Shown piece after piece: positions 44,201 to 57,600 of a stretch of 64,000 bases of DNA. A program made the position numbers and the translations under genes. The stretch is from Cladochytrium replicatum (taxonomy: Eukaryota; Chytridiomycota; Chytridiomycetes; Cladochytriales; Cladochytriaceae): contig JAHLKD010000060.1 in assembly GCA_025526935.1 (NCBI GenBank), positions 276,916-340,915 of the forward strand, read 5' to 3'. Each line of letters starts with the position of its first letter. Position 1 is the first letter of the stretch. The notes under the pieces were generated by a model. That model did not search any database. It saw only the letters and a program-made list of their open reading frames with translations, and had not been told where the DNA came from.

Positions 44201-46050
44201 AGTGCAGAATTAGAAAGATTCGTCAAAATAGCTGCACCTATTTTGGAAGAGTGTTTAAGTAATGGATTAGTGGTATCCAAACTTCCATGAAGATAATATA
44301 AACCTCCACATCTTAAACCAATGGTAACACATTGTTGAGTTCCTTTGTTTGACAAATAGACTTTGTCTTTGGTGAAACTGACTATATCACCTTCATCCCC
44401 GATGATGCTATAGACAGATATAAGTGTATCCTCTAAATCGGGAACAAAAAGTGCGTTTTGAATGTGTTTTATTGAACCATTTGACAAAACAAGTGCAATA
44501 TCTCCATAGCCTTTAATAGGAATGGGATGATTGTCTGCCAAGTAAACATCTCCTGCATCATTAACGTAAAATAAATTCTTGAATGCATGTCTGTCTGGAG
44601 TCATCCAGGCAGTAGCACCAGAGTCAATCAAACCGAGAGGTTTGGCATTTACGTGTAGATTGCAGTTGGTACTCTTCAATGCTGTGATAATAGAGGGATG
44701 TGTAAAATCCACAATATTATTAGCTTTGAATATTGAAGAGAAGGATTTGATGGATTGTACCTTGCTGGAAGGTTCTGATTCCTGAGAATCGATATCCATG
44801 TTCTGGGATGTTGAGGAGGAAGCACGAGATGCTTTTATCTGTTTCCATTCCTCATCATTCAAACTTTTGGCTAGTTTGCGTTTCCTGCAGAAATTCTGCG
44901 TGTGGCCAGATTTGCCACAGAAATCGCAAGAGAATTTGTTGTTCTTCGCATCCTTAGATTTTGATGCGGCACGATTGTTTGCAGTCTTACTGTTGGCATT
45001 TCCTTTATGTGAGGAAGCATGTTTCTCAATCAAATATTTGAGTTGTTTACACTCTGCAGAAGAATGAGAAGAGTTGGGATGTAAAACACAATCCTCATGA
45101 GCAGCATGAGCTTTTGGTAGCCTTTTGGTCTTTGCTCGCATGGCTTTGCCTTTGATTTGAGGTGAATCTGAAGGAGTGTAATCGCGAGTTACATCCATTT
45201 GAATGATTTCTCTCATCTCAGCAAGTAAGTTCTGCATTGTTCTCAGGTAATGGTGTTCTGATTGTATCTTCTGACCAGAATCATCCTCATCATCAAGTAG
45301 ATCAGGTTCATACTTTGTGAAAGTGTCCATTGAGATGTCTCTGAGTAAAATCGAAAAGGATTGTAGATTGATATCAGGTTCACTGATCTTTGAGCAAACT
45401 CGAGTGAGAAGTTCGTGAATAACAGCTTCAGCCGGTTGGGTTGAAAGCTTTTCCTCGGTGAGTTGAATCAGCTCAGCAATGAATGATTTGACTTCAAGTG
45501 CATCTTCACCGTTGGAGCAAGCTAGAGCTTTGAAACGGTCTTCCCAATGGCGGCTCTCAAAAGTCTTCTGCCGTTTAGCTGCGTAAATTCCGCGTAAAGC
45601 AGCAACTCGATCAACGGCATTCTGGTGTTTTTGCACTAAATTGATGTCGACCTCCGGAAAACAATCGGCAAGACAACTGTTTGCAATGTTGTTGTGTCCT
45701 TGAGATCGTTCGTACATCTGTAATTCAGCGCGATATGATTGCAATCGTCGATGATTGTCGTTCACAATAGCGTTGTACTCTTTCAACGCTACGTCGTACT
45801 CTTTAATGGCATAATCAAAGTCATTTGTTGTGTCGTATTCTTCGAGTGCAGATGGTCGTTCAGGCCGTTCAGGCTCCTCTTCTTTCACAAAGTCTTCCGG
45901 CTTTGGGTAGGGCGACTTTGTGAGCAAAGTTCCAGCTTCTCCTTTCGAGTTCGCATAATTCTGAACGATCTTCATGTATTTATCGAACTCCCCAAGCGTT
46001 TGCCCAGCGAACGGCCTTGGTTTTCCGTCGCGGGTGTCGTTCTTAGGCAT
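41209..46050 (-). pseudogene. Copia C1 gag-protease-integrase-RT polyprotein
   Basis: Open from ATG 46,050 (MPKNDTRDGKPRPFAG) for about 1,600 codons. Order: gag; zinc knuckle CDFCGKSGHTQNFC; protease LGLIDSGATAWMTPD; integrase zinc domain (LHRQFGHIHLRK...CIICNQTK); integrase core with LHTDAVPI, VRSDSGELL and ELNGLAERNVRS; acidic linker; RT with FSQIQGMDFDKTYSPVAK, YQFDITGAYLNASL and the catalytic box HVDDILHF, where the usual Tyr before VDD is His. Being one long frame, gag and pol would be made as a single precursor, as in other copia elements. The frame ends in out-of-frame residues after the shift at about 41,275. RT thumb is present. Confidence 0.93.
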
Positions 46051-46100
46051 GCTGTAAGCGTTGGAGATCTGGTGTTGATCGGGGGAAGCGCCTTGTGGCA

Positions 46101-46110
46101 CTAACTATTG
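46101..46110 (-). promoter_or_regulatory. Primer-binding site of copia C1 (self-complementary type)
   Basis: Sense strand CAATAGTTAG directly follows the 5' LTR. It is not the complement of a tRNA 3' end (no TGG start) but is exactly complementary to CTAACTATTG in the element's own LTR (46,646-46,655). Confidence 0.6.
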
Positions 46111-46791
46111 TGTCAAAGTTTGGTTTGAGGGCGATGTGATTTGATCAGTTTTAGTGCTGCTGATCTGGGACTTGCGCTAGAGATAGTCCTCCGGTTGATC
46201 TGTGTATGTGCAGAGTTTCGTGTTTCTCCAATCACGCTCTTGCGCCACAGCCACCCGAAATCTCATATCGCCACAGGCTCTTTGAATTGTGCAAACAATT
46301 CAAATATACTGTCGTTTCGGCTTTTATAATTAACCTGTGGCTATAGATATATGGAAATATCTAATATAAACATTATTCTCTCGAATAGAGAGATATAGAT
46401 CCCAGTGATCGTTCACAATAACCATTGTGAGCAGAACATGAAGATTAGCTATAATCTTGTCTACAATGACATGTTCTCTATGAGAAATAAGTATGTAGTA
46501 CCTTGCATTAATATCATACGAGATGTACTCGAGTATGATATAACTGTCAGCAGCAAACTGATTAGCATCACATTCTTTCTCAAACGCGTGATCACTCGCA
46601 GAACTCTACTAGATTCCAATGAGTAAAGGAGGATGTCTTCATGACCAATAGTTAGAAATGCCAGTTCTTTCATGTAATGTATGATTACGCATGAACTTGT
46701 CCCAGACGTCTCTGGTAAGGCTATTTCCCCTCAGTGTCGGTAGTGGATGAAGACTGGAGTAGCTAGTTCCACATATGTGCATGCATCAACA
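46111..46791 (-). repeat. 5' LTR of copia C1
   Basis: TGTCAAAG...CATCAACA. In sense direction a TATA-like stretch (CATACATTACATG) precedes the block CATTTCTAACTATTG (plus-strand 46,646-46,660), about 131 nt into the LTR. Confidence 0.95.
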
Positions 46792-46796
46792 GGTGA

Positions 46797-47521
46797 TTGC
46801 GATTTTCCACATCAGCGATATGTCGAATCATACTATCCACCGCATCACTCTTTCGATTCAGGAAGTAGATTGTGATGAAACGAGGTTGTTCGTCGACAAT
46901 GATCTGCCAATATCTCTTCTTCTGTCCGTCGTAGATTAAACGTACGACATCGGAAAACAGACGGAAAAGTTTCCTCGGAGCTCGACTTATTGTAGAATAA
47001 ATCGGCTTCTGCTTCAGCTTCGTGCGACTACAGACCAAACAATTCTGCATAATTGATTTGTTGACAAGATTGAATGCATCCGGTTCAACCTTGGGCATTT
47101 TGATTTGAGCTTCCTGCCGTTCGAAAGATCGTCCGTAAGTGGATGTGACCAAACTGCTGGTGTAACTTTGCAAGTTTGTGTACTGTCACTGGCGATAAGT
47201 TGGTGCTCACTCCAACTGTATCTTGAGATGCTCGTTGACATTCATCATCGTTCGTTTGACGAATGTTGTTGTCTGACATTACATCGAGACCCATCGCGTG
47301 AGAAGATCGTACACCGGACGTAAAGTCCATCGACTGATCGAGACCTTCTGCGGATACCGCTACTGCTTTAGCTCGTTGAGCAATCACATGCCGCGGTTGG
47401 TGAGTTCCGACGGTACTAACATCAGCATAGAGATAGTACAAATCTCTTTCCCGTCGCCCAATAATAACGTGTTCATCCGTATCACCATGCGTGAGGATAA
47501 CCTTGTCTTTGGTGAAACTCA
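46797..47521 (-). pseudogene. Copia B1, right piece (integrase and protease end)
   Basis: Continuation of B1 beyond C1: integrase core and zinc domain (LHQQFGHIHLRTIF, CLVCSRTKLKQKPIYS) with a small indel near 47,107-47,130 that breaks the frame. It stops at 47,521 exactly where the LTR of B2 begins. Confidence 0.85.
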
Positions 47522-48120
47522 TGTTGAACAAAGCTGTGGTCTGGATCCTCAGGTTGTGTGTGTTGCTAATTCACGGGTTAATGTTTCTAAGAGATGAATA
47601 AAGAAGATTGCGAGTCACAAGTACTAGCGCAAGAGAATGCTCCTTGTGTGTATCGCCACAGGCTCCTTAAATAAGTGTACTGTCGTTTTGGCTTTTCCTT
47701 CCGGAAGATCTGGATTGAAGCGATAAGGTTTGACTCTTCTTCTCACAGGCGTAGCGAAGCATAATCATGCTAAGCTGTGCGTGAGATCTAGCTCTCCTCA
47801 ACAGGATTGTTCTCACACATGATTCCCACGAACGCGTTAATCATATGTAAACCTTTGCTGTGATCTGATCCGGGCTTCACTTCTACAAGTGGATGATAGA
47901 AAAGTAATGACAGTTTACTATACCTATGGCTGCAATAAATATAACCCATGAAGAAATAACCGGAGGTATCCAAACTCGTAATAGATCATCATCTATATGC
48001 TTTAGTTCAATAGTTAGAAATGTTGCTCAGTGAAGAGTGACATTTCTGTATATCGGGCGTTTGTGTTTTTGTACTATCAATGACTGGATTGGCCAAGTCC
48101 ATCAATCGAAATACTTAACA
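47522..48120 (-). repeat. 3' LTR of copia B2
   Basis: 599 bp, TGTTGAAC...CTTAACA, followed by the polypurine tract. Left flank ACTCA is B1 protease sequence. Confidence 0.92.
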
Positions 48121-51100
48121 CACCCCCTCAGTCATTAGATAGGTACAACCGAGAGTATCACTCAACCGATCATAACTTTCTGTAAATGCTGAAGTTGATA
48201 TTCTATTGAAATAAAGGTGAGTTGTATGGACATCGCCAGCCGGTCGTTCAAGATAGTATATTAAGTGAAGACTGACTGACTAGCCCCAACGAGCCCCTGT
48301 GTTTAAGGTATAATTTACTTCCAAGAGGTTTAGTTAAGATGTCCGCGATCATATCAGAAGTATCCATATGGTGTAACTCCTGATGTTTCTGTTCAACTTG
48401 GAGATTCACAAATCTCTCGCGAACGTCCATGTGTTTAGGTCCGTTGGTTGTTGAACAGATTGTTTGCGATAGACTCGGTGGATTGATTGTCTTGCCATAA
48501 ACGGAGCGGATTGAACGACGTAATTCCAATACCCGTCATAAGATTTTTCATCCACTTCATCTCACGCGATAGTTCGTTCAGCGCATACAGTTCGGCTTCC
48601 GACGACGAGGCTGCAATAGTCTGTTGTCGAATCGACTGCCAACTGATTGCCGCATTAGCGAACATTACCACGTAACCGGTTCGTGAGTATCTATCTGCAT
48701 CGCCCGCCCAGTCTGCATCGGCATAACCTTGTGGGTTGTTAGCCGAATCAAACATGTAGAGACCGTCGGGTCTTAGCATCGGAGACGTGATACCAGTCCG
48801 TGTATAGTGTAAACCGTAATCCCAAGTATAAACCGTAATCCCAAGTACCGAGTAAATATCGTTGTAATCGATAGAGAGCCTTTGATTCTGACTGTCGAGG
48901 ATCAATCTGATGTTGTGCCAAAATATTGACTGCGTATGAAATATCCGGTCGTGTCTTAGTCGCCACGTACGATATCTTCATTAACATTGATCGAAATTGT
49001 GTTGCCTCGGCATCGGACAGTGTTGGTGTGGTCTCATCAAAGATATATGATTTTGACATCGGTGTTTTGGTCGGTTTGATGTTGGTACCCCATAAATTCG
49101 CTTCTTCGAGAATCTTCTTTACGTACAATGCATTGCTAAGGAAATATCCTTCCGTTGTCTGCAATAACTCCATTTTCAGAATCCATTTCGCCTTCGAAGT
49201 ACTGCCTACTGTGAACGAAGTTTCCAAATCGGTCTGAAACCGATGATATGCGTTTGGATCTGTGGAAAAATGTAGTATATCATCGACATGAACGGTAGTG
49301 TGTTCGCGGGTATTATTTGTTGGATTGTATCGCCAGAAATGACAGATGTCTGCAATATTCCGCACGAAACCAACACTGAGATATTGTTTCCAAAGAGTTT
49401 TGTACCATTCTCGAGCTGCCTGGTGTAGACCGTACAGACTTTTGATAAGTCTGCAGACGATGGGTCGATTCTGGAAATCTACTCGTCCGAAACCATGAGG
49501 GAGTTCGACGTAGTTCTCTTCTTCCAGTATCGCATTGAGATATGCACCCTTGATATCAAACTGGAATATGATCATGCCGACTAATGCTGCTAATGCAATC
49601 AGAAAACGGATCGTGGACGTTTTCGTAACTGGAGAATAGGTTTCATCGAAATCCAATCCTTCAATCTGTGAAAATCCTCGTACGACCCAACGTGCTTTGA
49701 ATCGAGTAACATTGCCATGTTCGTCAAGCTTATATGTGAACACCCATTTGCCCGATAATAAATTCCGTCCATCAGGTAAAAACGTTTCAGCCCAAGTATT
49801 GTTGCCGACTAGTTGTGTAACTTCCTCCTTCATCGCCGCTAACCAGAATGGAGCCTCATCGGATCGTGATAAAGCCTCACGAAGAGTCTTTGGTGCAGTC
49901 CGTATATTTCCATTCGCAATTGGTTGTGTTGGATATGAGGAATCGGCCTTCAGGGTCCAATCGATATTAGGAACGGACCGGGTAAACAAGGAATTTTGTT
50001 TCCTTTTGGCGTTCGACAAATTTGCACTTGCTTGACGTTTTCGTTTTCTTGCTGCATATGCTTCGTCGACATCTTCTCCAATGAATTGAAGATCACTTTC
50101 GAGTTGTGCATCATATTCCTCTACAGGAGATACGGAAGACAAATTCGGAGATTCTTCAGTAATGGATTGTGGAGTCGATAAATCAGCATTTGGATCATAA
50201 TCAGCATCGTCTGGGTCATCATCGTCTAGTCCATGTAAATGTTCAACAACATGCATGTCACCGGCTTCTTCTAAGCGGTAATATATGGGGTCGTCGTTTA
50301 TATCCTCATCGATTTCTTCGTCTGCAACGGTAGAAATCGGGAAATTGTCTGAGACAAACTCAACAGTCGTCTCTTGCACCCCCTGATCCCCGGTTGGTAT
50401 TTGATCAACATCGAAATATGTCCCGGCCTTCAGTGGATATTGTACCGTAAGATCGTCGAGTAACTGTCGGGTAGGATTATAACCAACAAAAACTCCCTCG
50501 TGGAACGTAACATGGAAGTATTCGCCTATTGTGTTTGTCCGAAAATTGAGTGCTATGACGATCTTCAGGTCTTCACCCTTGTATCCGAGAAACAGACCTA
50601 GTTCAGACTTGTCTCGGATTCTGCGCGCCAACCTTTGTTCGTGTGAGATCCACAAACTAACGAGTGTTCCAAAGGCGTGGATAGTTGCCAAATCTATCCG
50701 CTTGTCAAGGTAAGCACAGTACGGAATCGCATTCACAGCTGAATGGAAAGTAGCGTTCTTGACGACCGCAGCGTATAGGATGGAGAGTTGCACGAATTGA
50801 AGTGTTCGTGGTAGTCCAGCTTGTAGCAGCATCGCGTCCGACATATACTTGATCGATTGTATATTCCGCTCTGATAGACCATCGAGTTCCTTTACTGACG
50901 GAGGAGCTGGGTGGACGCGGATGCGAGGAATCTTGGTATTGCACCATTGGATCAACCGTTTAGTAATCAATTCTCCTGAATCGGAACGTAGTTCAGCAAC
51001 GTGTAATGGGTGATTGCGATTTTCCACATCAGCGATATGTCGAATCATACTATCCACCGCATCACTCTTTCGATTCAGGAAGTAGATTGTGATGAAACGA

Positions 51101-52435
51101 GGTTGTTCGTCGACAATGATCTGCCAATATCTCTTCTTCTGTCCGTCGTAGATTAAACGTACGACATCGGAAAACAGACGGAAAAGTTTCCTCGGAGCTC
51201 GACTTATTGTAGAATAAATCGGCTTCTGCTTCAGCTTTGTGCGACTACAGACCAAACAATTCTGCATAATTGATTTGTTGACAAGATTGAATGCATCCGG
51301 TTCAACCTTGGGCATTTTGATGTTGAGCTTCTCTGCCGTTCGAAAGATTGTCCGTAAGTGGATGTGACCAAACTGCTGGTGTAACTTTGCAAGTTCGTGT
51401 ACTGTCACTGGCGATAAGTTGGTGCTCACTCCAACTGTATCTTGAGATGCTCGTTGACATTCATCATCGTTCGTTTGACGAATGTTGTTGTCTGACATTA
51501 CATCGAGACCCATCGCGTGAGAAGATCGTACACCGGACGTAAAGTCCATCGACTGATCGAGACCTTCTGCGGATACCGCTACTGCTTTAGCTCGTTGAGC
51601 AATCACATGCCGCGGTTGGTGAGTTCCGACGGTACTAACATCAGCATAGAGATAGTACAAATCTCTTTCCCGTCGCCCAATAATAACGTGTTCATCCGTA
51701 TCACCATGCGTGAGGATAACCTTGTCTTTGGTGAAACTCACAATGTCCCCGGAGTCTCCAATGATACTACACACTGATGCAAGTGTGTCTTCGAGATCAG
51801 GAACATAAAGTGCGTTGTGTATTATCTTAATTCGCCCATTGGGTAAAACTACAGATACATCTCCAAAACCACAAACTGGAATTGTATGACTATCCGCTAG
51901 TTCCACCACGTCCTCGTCATTCGTATACGTCAGCGAACTAAAGGCATGACGATTAGGTGTCATCCAAACAGTTGCGCCTGTATCAAGCAAACCCACACGA
52001 TCCTTTGCTTGAACATGTACACGGACAACCTTCTGTGCCGAGTGTGCGTTCACTATCGAAAACATATTTCCGATGTATGTGTCAGCATCTTTATCAACAG
52101 AAGTAGGTTGGGTAAGGTCAAAGATTACCTTCTTGGTCAACACCGGTTTGGCGGTAGATTCGTCCTCCGACGAATCATCACCTGCATCGCCACGGCTGGC
52201 AATGAATGCACGAAAATCCGTGTCTAAACAAAGACTCTTTGCAGTGAGATAGCGTTTACACGCCGACTGCTTGTGTCCTCGTTTGCCACAGAAATTGCAT
52301 GTGAGATCTGTCTTCTTTGCAGAAGAAGATGTGGACGACCTGGAGTCCTGCGACTGCCTGGTCCGAGTGGAACTGCTACTCCCACCGCTACTGCCTGAGC
52401 CACTCGAGGCACCCTGCTTACGGCATTGAGCATTG
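48121..52435 (-). pseudogene. Copia B2 gag(end)-pol
   Basis: From the gag zinc knuckle (CNFCGKRGHKQSAC) through protease (LLDTGATVWMTPN), integrase, linker, RT (HVDDILHF) to RNase H. The first 330 or so codons of gag and the primer site are missing: at 52,435 the sequence meets an LTR edge. Two frame breaks: a 19-bp tandem duplication at about 48,818-48,855 (TAAACCGTAATCCCAAGTA twice) and small indels near 48,436-48,450. Otherwise nearly identical to B3. Confidence 0.88.
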
Positions 52436-53036
52436 TGTTGAACAAAGCTGTGGTCTGGATCCTCAGGTTGTGTGTGTGTTGCTAATTCACGGGTTAATGT
52501 TTCTAAGAGATGAATAAAGAAGATTGCGAGTCACAAGTACTAGCGCAAGAGAATGCTCCTTGTGTGTATCGCCACAGGCTCCTTAAATAAGTGTACTGTC
52601 GTTTTGGCTTTTCCTTCCGGAAGATCTGGATCGAAGCGATAAGGTTTGACTCTTCTTCTCACAGGCGTAGCGAAGCATAATCATGCTAAGCTGTGCGTGA
52701 GATCTAGCTCTCCTCAACAGGATTGTTCTCACACATGATTCCCACGAACGCGTTAATCATATGTAAACCTTTGCTGTGATCTGATCCGGGCTTCACTTCT
52801 ACAAGTGGATGATAGAAAAGTAATGACAGTTTACTATACCTATGGCTGCAATAAATATAACCCATGAAGAAATAACCGGAGGTATCCAAACTCGTAATAG
52901 ATCATCATCTATATGCTTTAGTTCAATAGTTAGAAATGTTGCTCAGTGAAGAGTGACATTTCTGTATATCGGGCGTTTGTGTTTTTGTACTATCAATGAC
53001 TGGATTGGCCAAGTCCATCAATCGAAATACTTAACA
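52436..53036 (-). repeat. LTR between copia B2 and B3
   Basis: 601 bp, TGTTGAAC...CTTAACA; serves as the 3' LTR of B3. Its left flank CATTG lies in B2 gag and is not repeated at the far end of B3. Confidence 0.92.
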
Positions 53037-53163
53037 CACCCCCTCAGTCATTAGATAGGTACAACCGAGAGTATCACTCAACCGATCATAACTTTCTGTA
53101 AATGCTGAAGTTGATATTCTATTGAAATAAAGGTGAGTTGTATGGACATCGCCAGCCGGTCGT

Positions 53164-54690
53164 TCAAGATAGTATATTAAGTGAAGACTGACTGACTAGC
53201 CCCAACGAGCCCCTGTGTTTAAGGTATAATTTACTTCCAAGAGGTTTAGTTAAGATGTCCGCGATCATATCAGAAGTATCCATATGGTGTAACTCCTGAT
53301 GTTTCTGTTCAACTTGGAGATTCACAAATCTCTCGCGAACGTCCATGTGTTTGGTCCGTTTGTTGTTGAACAGATTGTTTGCGATAGACTCGGTGGATTG
53401 ATTGTCTTGCCATAAACGGAGCGGATTGAACGACGTAATTCCAATACCCGTCATAAGATTTTTCATCCACTTCATCTCACGCGATAGTTCGTTCAGCGCA
53501 TACAGTTCGGCTTCCGACGACGAGGCTGCAATAGTCTGTTGTCGAATCGACTGCCAACTGATTGCCGCATTAGCGAACATTACCACGTAACCGGTTCGTG
53601 AGTATCTATCTGCATCGCCCGCCCAGTCTGCATCGGCATAACCTTGTGGGTTGTTAGCCGAATCAAACATGTAGAGACCGTCGGGTCTTAGCATCGGAGA
53701 CGTGATACCAGTCCGTGTATAGTGTAAACCGTAATCCCAAGTACCGAGTAAATATCGTTGTAATCGATAGAGAGCCTTTGATTCTGACTGTCGAGGATCA
53801 ATCTGATGTTGTGCCAAAATATTGACTGCGTATGAAATATCCGGTCGTGTCTTAGTCGCCACGTACGATATCTTCATTAACATTGATCGAAATTGTGTTG
53901 CCTCGGCATCGGACAGTGTTGGTGTGGTCTCATCAAAGATATATGATTTTGACATCGGTGTTTTGGTCGGTTTGATGTTGGTACCCCATAAATTCGCTTC
54001 TTCGAGAATCTTCTTTACGTACAATGCATTGCTAAGGAAATATCCTTCCGTTGTCTGCAATAACTCCATTTTCAGAATCCATTTCGCCTTCGAAGTACTG
54101 CCTACTGTGAACGAAGTTTCCAAATCGGTCTGAAACCGATGATATGCGTTTGGATCTGTGGAAAAATGTAGTATATCATCGACATGAACGGTAGTGTGTT
54201 CGCGGGTATTATTTGTTGGATTGTATCGCCAGAAATGACAGATGTCTGCAATATTCCGCACGAAACCAACACTGAGATATTGTTTCCAAAGAGTTTTGTA
54301 CCATTCTCGAGCTGCCTGGTGTAGACCGTACAGACTTTTGATAAGTCTGCAGACGATGGGTCGATTCTGGAAATCTACTCGTCCGAAACCATGAGGGAGT
54401 TCGACGTAGTTCTCTTCTTCCAGTATCGCATTGAGATATGCACCCTTGATATCAAACTGGAATATGATCATGCCGACTAATGCTGCTAATGCAATCAGAA
54501 AACGGATCGTGGACGTTTTCGTAACTGGAGAATAGGTTTCATCGAAATCCAATCCTTCAATCTGTGAAAATCCTCGTACGACCCAACGTGCTTTGAATCG
54601 AGTAATATTGCCATGTTCGTCAAGCTTATATGTGAAAACCCATTTGCCCGATAATAAATTCCGTCCATCAGGTAAAAACGTTTCAGGCCC
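53164..54690 (-). pseudogene. Copia B3 RT and RNase H (after a one-base shift)
   Basis: Contains WVVRGFSQIEGLDFDETYSP, FQFDIKGAYLNAI, HVDDILHF, YADADWAGD, SSSEAELYAL, WQDNQSTESIANN and DILTKPLG: a complete RT and RNase H. Separated from the gag-integrase frame by one extra G at 54,681-54,690 (GGCCC where B2 has GCCC). Confidence 0.92.
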
Positions 54691-57600
54691 AAGTATTGTT
54701 GCCGACTAGTTGTGTAACTTCCTCCTTCATCGCCGCTAACCAGAATGGAGCCTCATCGGATCGTGATAAAGCCTCACGAAGAGTCTTTGGTGCAGTCCGT
54801 ATATTTCCATTCGCAATTGGTTGTGTTGGATATGAGGAATCGGCCTTCAGGGTCCAATCGATATTAGGAACGGACCGGGTAAACAAGGAATTTTGTTTCC
54901 TTTTGGCGTTCGACAAATTTGCACTTGCTTGACGTTTTCGTTTTCTTGCTGCATATGCTTCGTCGACATCTTCTCCAATGAATTGAAGATCACTTTCGAG
55001 TTGTGCATCATATTCCTCTACAGGAGATACGGAAGACAAATTCGGAGATTCTTCAGTAATGGATTGTGGAGTCGATAAATCAGCATTTGGATCATAATCA
55101 GCATCGTCTGGGTCATCATCGTCTAGTCCATGTAAATGTTCAACAACATGCATGTCACCGGCTTCTTCTAAGCGGTAATATATGGGGTCGTCGTTTATAT
55201 CCTCATCGATTTCTTCGTCTGCAACGGTAGAAATCGGGAAATTGTCTGAGACAAACTCAACAGTCGTCTCTTGCACCCCCTGATCCCCGGTTGGTATTTG
55301 ATCAACATCGAAATATGTCCCGGCCTTCAGTGGATATTGTACCGTAAGATCGTCGAGTAACTGTCGGGTAGGATTATAACCAACAAAAACTCCCTCGTGG
55401 AACGTAACATGGAAGTATTCGCCTATTGTGTTTGTCCGAAAATTGAGTGCTATGACGATCTTCAGGTCTTCACCCTTGTATCCGAGAAACAGACCTAGTT
55501 CAGACTTGTCTCGGATTCTGCGCGCCAACCTTTGTTCGTGTGAGATCCACAAACTAACGAGTGTTCCAAAGGCGTGGATAGTTGCCAAATCTATCCGCTT
55601 GTCAAGGTAAGCACAGTACGGAATCGCATTCACAGCTGAATGGAAAGTAGCGTTCTTGACGACCGCAGCGTATAGGATGGAGAGTTGCACGAATTGAAGT
55701 GTTCGTGGTAGTCCAGCTTGTAGCAGCATCGCGTCCGACATATACTTGATCGATTGTATATTCCGCTCTGATAGACCATCGAGTTCCTTTACTGACGGAG
55801 GAGCTGGGTGGACGCGGATGCGAGGAATCTTGGTATTGCACCATTGGATCAACCGTTTAGTAATCAATTCTCCTGAATCGGAACGTAGTTCAGCAACGTG
55901 TAATGGGTGATTGCGATTTTCCACATCAGCGATATGTCGAATCATACTATCCACCGCATCACTCTTTCGATTCAGGAAGTAGATTGTGATGAAACGAGGT
56001 TGTTCGTCGACAATGATCTGCCAATATCTCTTCTTCTGTCCGTCGTAGATTAAACGTACGACATCGGAAAACAGACGGAAAAGTTTCCTCGGAGCTCGAC
56101 TTATTGTAGAATAAATCGGCTTCTGCTTCAGCTTCGTGCGACTACAGACCAAACAATTCTGCATAATTGATTTGTTGACAAGATTGAATGCATCCGGTTC
56201 AACCTTGGGCATTTTGATGTTGAGCTTCTCTGCCGTTCGAAAGATTGTCCGTAAGTGGATGTGACCAAACTGCTGGTGTAACTTTGCAAGTTCGTGTACT
56301 GTCACTGGCGATAAGTTGGTGCTCACTCCAACTGTATCTTGAGATGCTCGTTGACATTCATCATCGTTCGTTTGACGAATGTTGTTGTCTGACATTACAT
56401 CGAGACCCATCGCGTGAGAAGATCGTACACCGGACGTAAAGTCCATCGACTGATCGAGACCTTCTGCGGATACCGCTACTGCTTTAGCTCGTTGAGCAAT
56501 CACATGCCGCGGTTGGTGAGTTCCGACGGTACTAACATCAGCATAGAGATAGTACAAATCTCTTTCCCGTCGCCCAATAATAACGTGTTCATCCGTATCA
56601 CCATGCGTGAGGATAACCTTGTCTTTGGTGAAACTCACAATGTCCCCGGAGTCTCCAATGATACTACACACTGATGCAAGTGTGTCTTCGAGATCAGGAA
56701 CATAAAGTGCGTTGTGTATTATCTTAATTCGCCCATTGGGTAAAACTACAGATACATCTCCAAAACCACAAACTGGAATTGTATGACTATCCGCTAGTTC
56801 CACCACGTCCTCGTCATTCGTATACGTCAGCGAACTAAAGGCATGACGATTAGGTGTCATCCAAACAGTTGCGCCTGTATCAAGCAAACCCACACGATCC
56901 TTTGCTTGAACATGTACACGGACAACCTTCTGTGCCGAGTGTGCGTTCACTATCGAAAACATATTTCCGATGTATGTGTCAGCATCTTTATCAACAGAAG
57001 TAGGTTGGGTAAGGTCAAAGATTACCTTCTTGGTCAACACCGGTTTGGCGGTAGATTCGTCCTCCGACGAATCATCACCTGCATCGCCACGGCTGGCAAT
57101 GAATGCACGAAAATCCGTGTCTAAACAAAGACTCTTTGCAGTGAGATAGCGTTTACACGCCGACTGCTTGTGTCCTCGTTTGCCACAGAAATTGCATGTG
57201 AGATCTGTCTTCTTTGCAGAAGAAGATGTGGACGACCTGGAGTCCTGCGACTGCCTGGTCCGAGTGGAACTGCTACTCCCACCGCTACTGCCTGAGCCAC
57301 CCGAGGCACCCTGCTTACGGCATTGAGCATTGGTGTGAGATGAGTTCGGATGCAAGGTACAAATATCCTCCGACTTCGCAACCTTGGCTTTCGCTTTCGC
57401 CTTCGCTTTCTTCGCCTTTGCCTTCATGGCCTTCTTTGTCCCATTCGGCCCACCGGCATCCATGGTGACGTTGAGTTGGACCAATTGGTTGAGGTCGGTC
57501 AAGATATTTGACACTGTTTCGAAGTAATGCGTTGGCTTTTGGTGGAATGGTCGCGGAGCATTCGGATTTGCAGCATCAATTGGATCTTGTATTAACGCCG

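Larger units (their letters stand above)
40023..46791 (-). mobile_element. Ty1/copia retrotransposon C1, nearly intact
   Basis: LTRs of 682 and 681 bp (TGTC...AACA) enclose one gag-pol frame in minus orientation. GGTGA at 40,018-40,022 and again at 46,792-46,796 is a perfect target duplication in B1 integrase. I count about five substitutions and one indel between LTRs, so the insertion is recent. One frameshift near 41,270 is the only visible damage. Confidence 0.95.
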
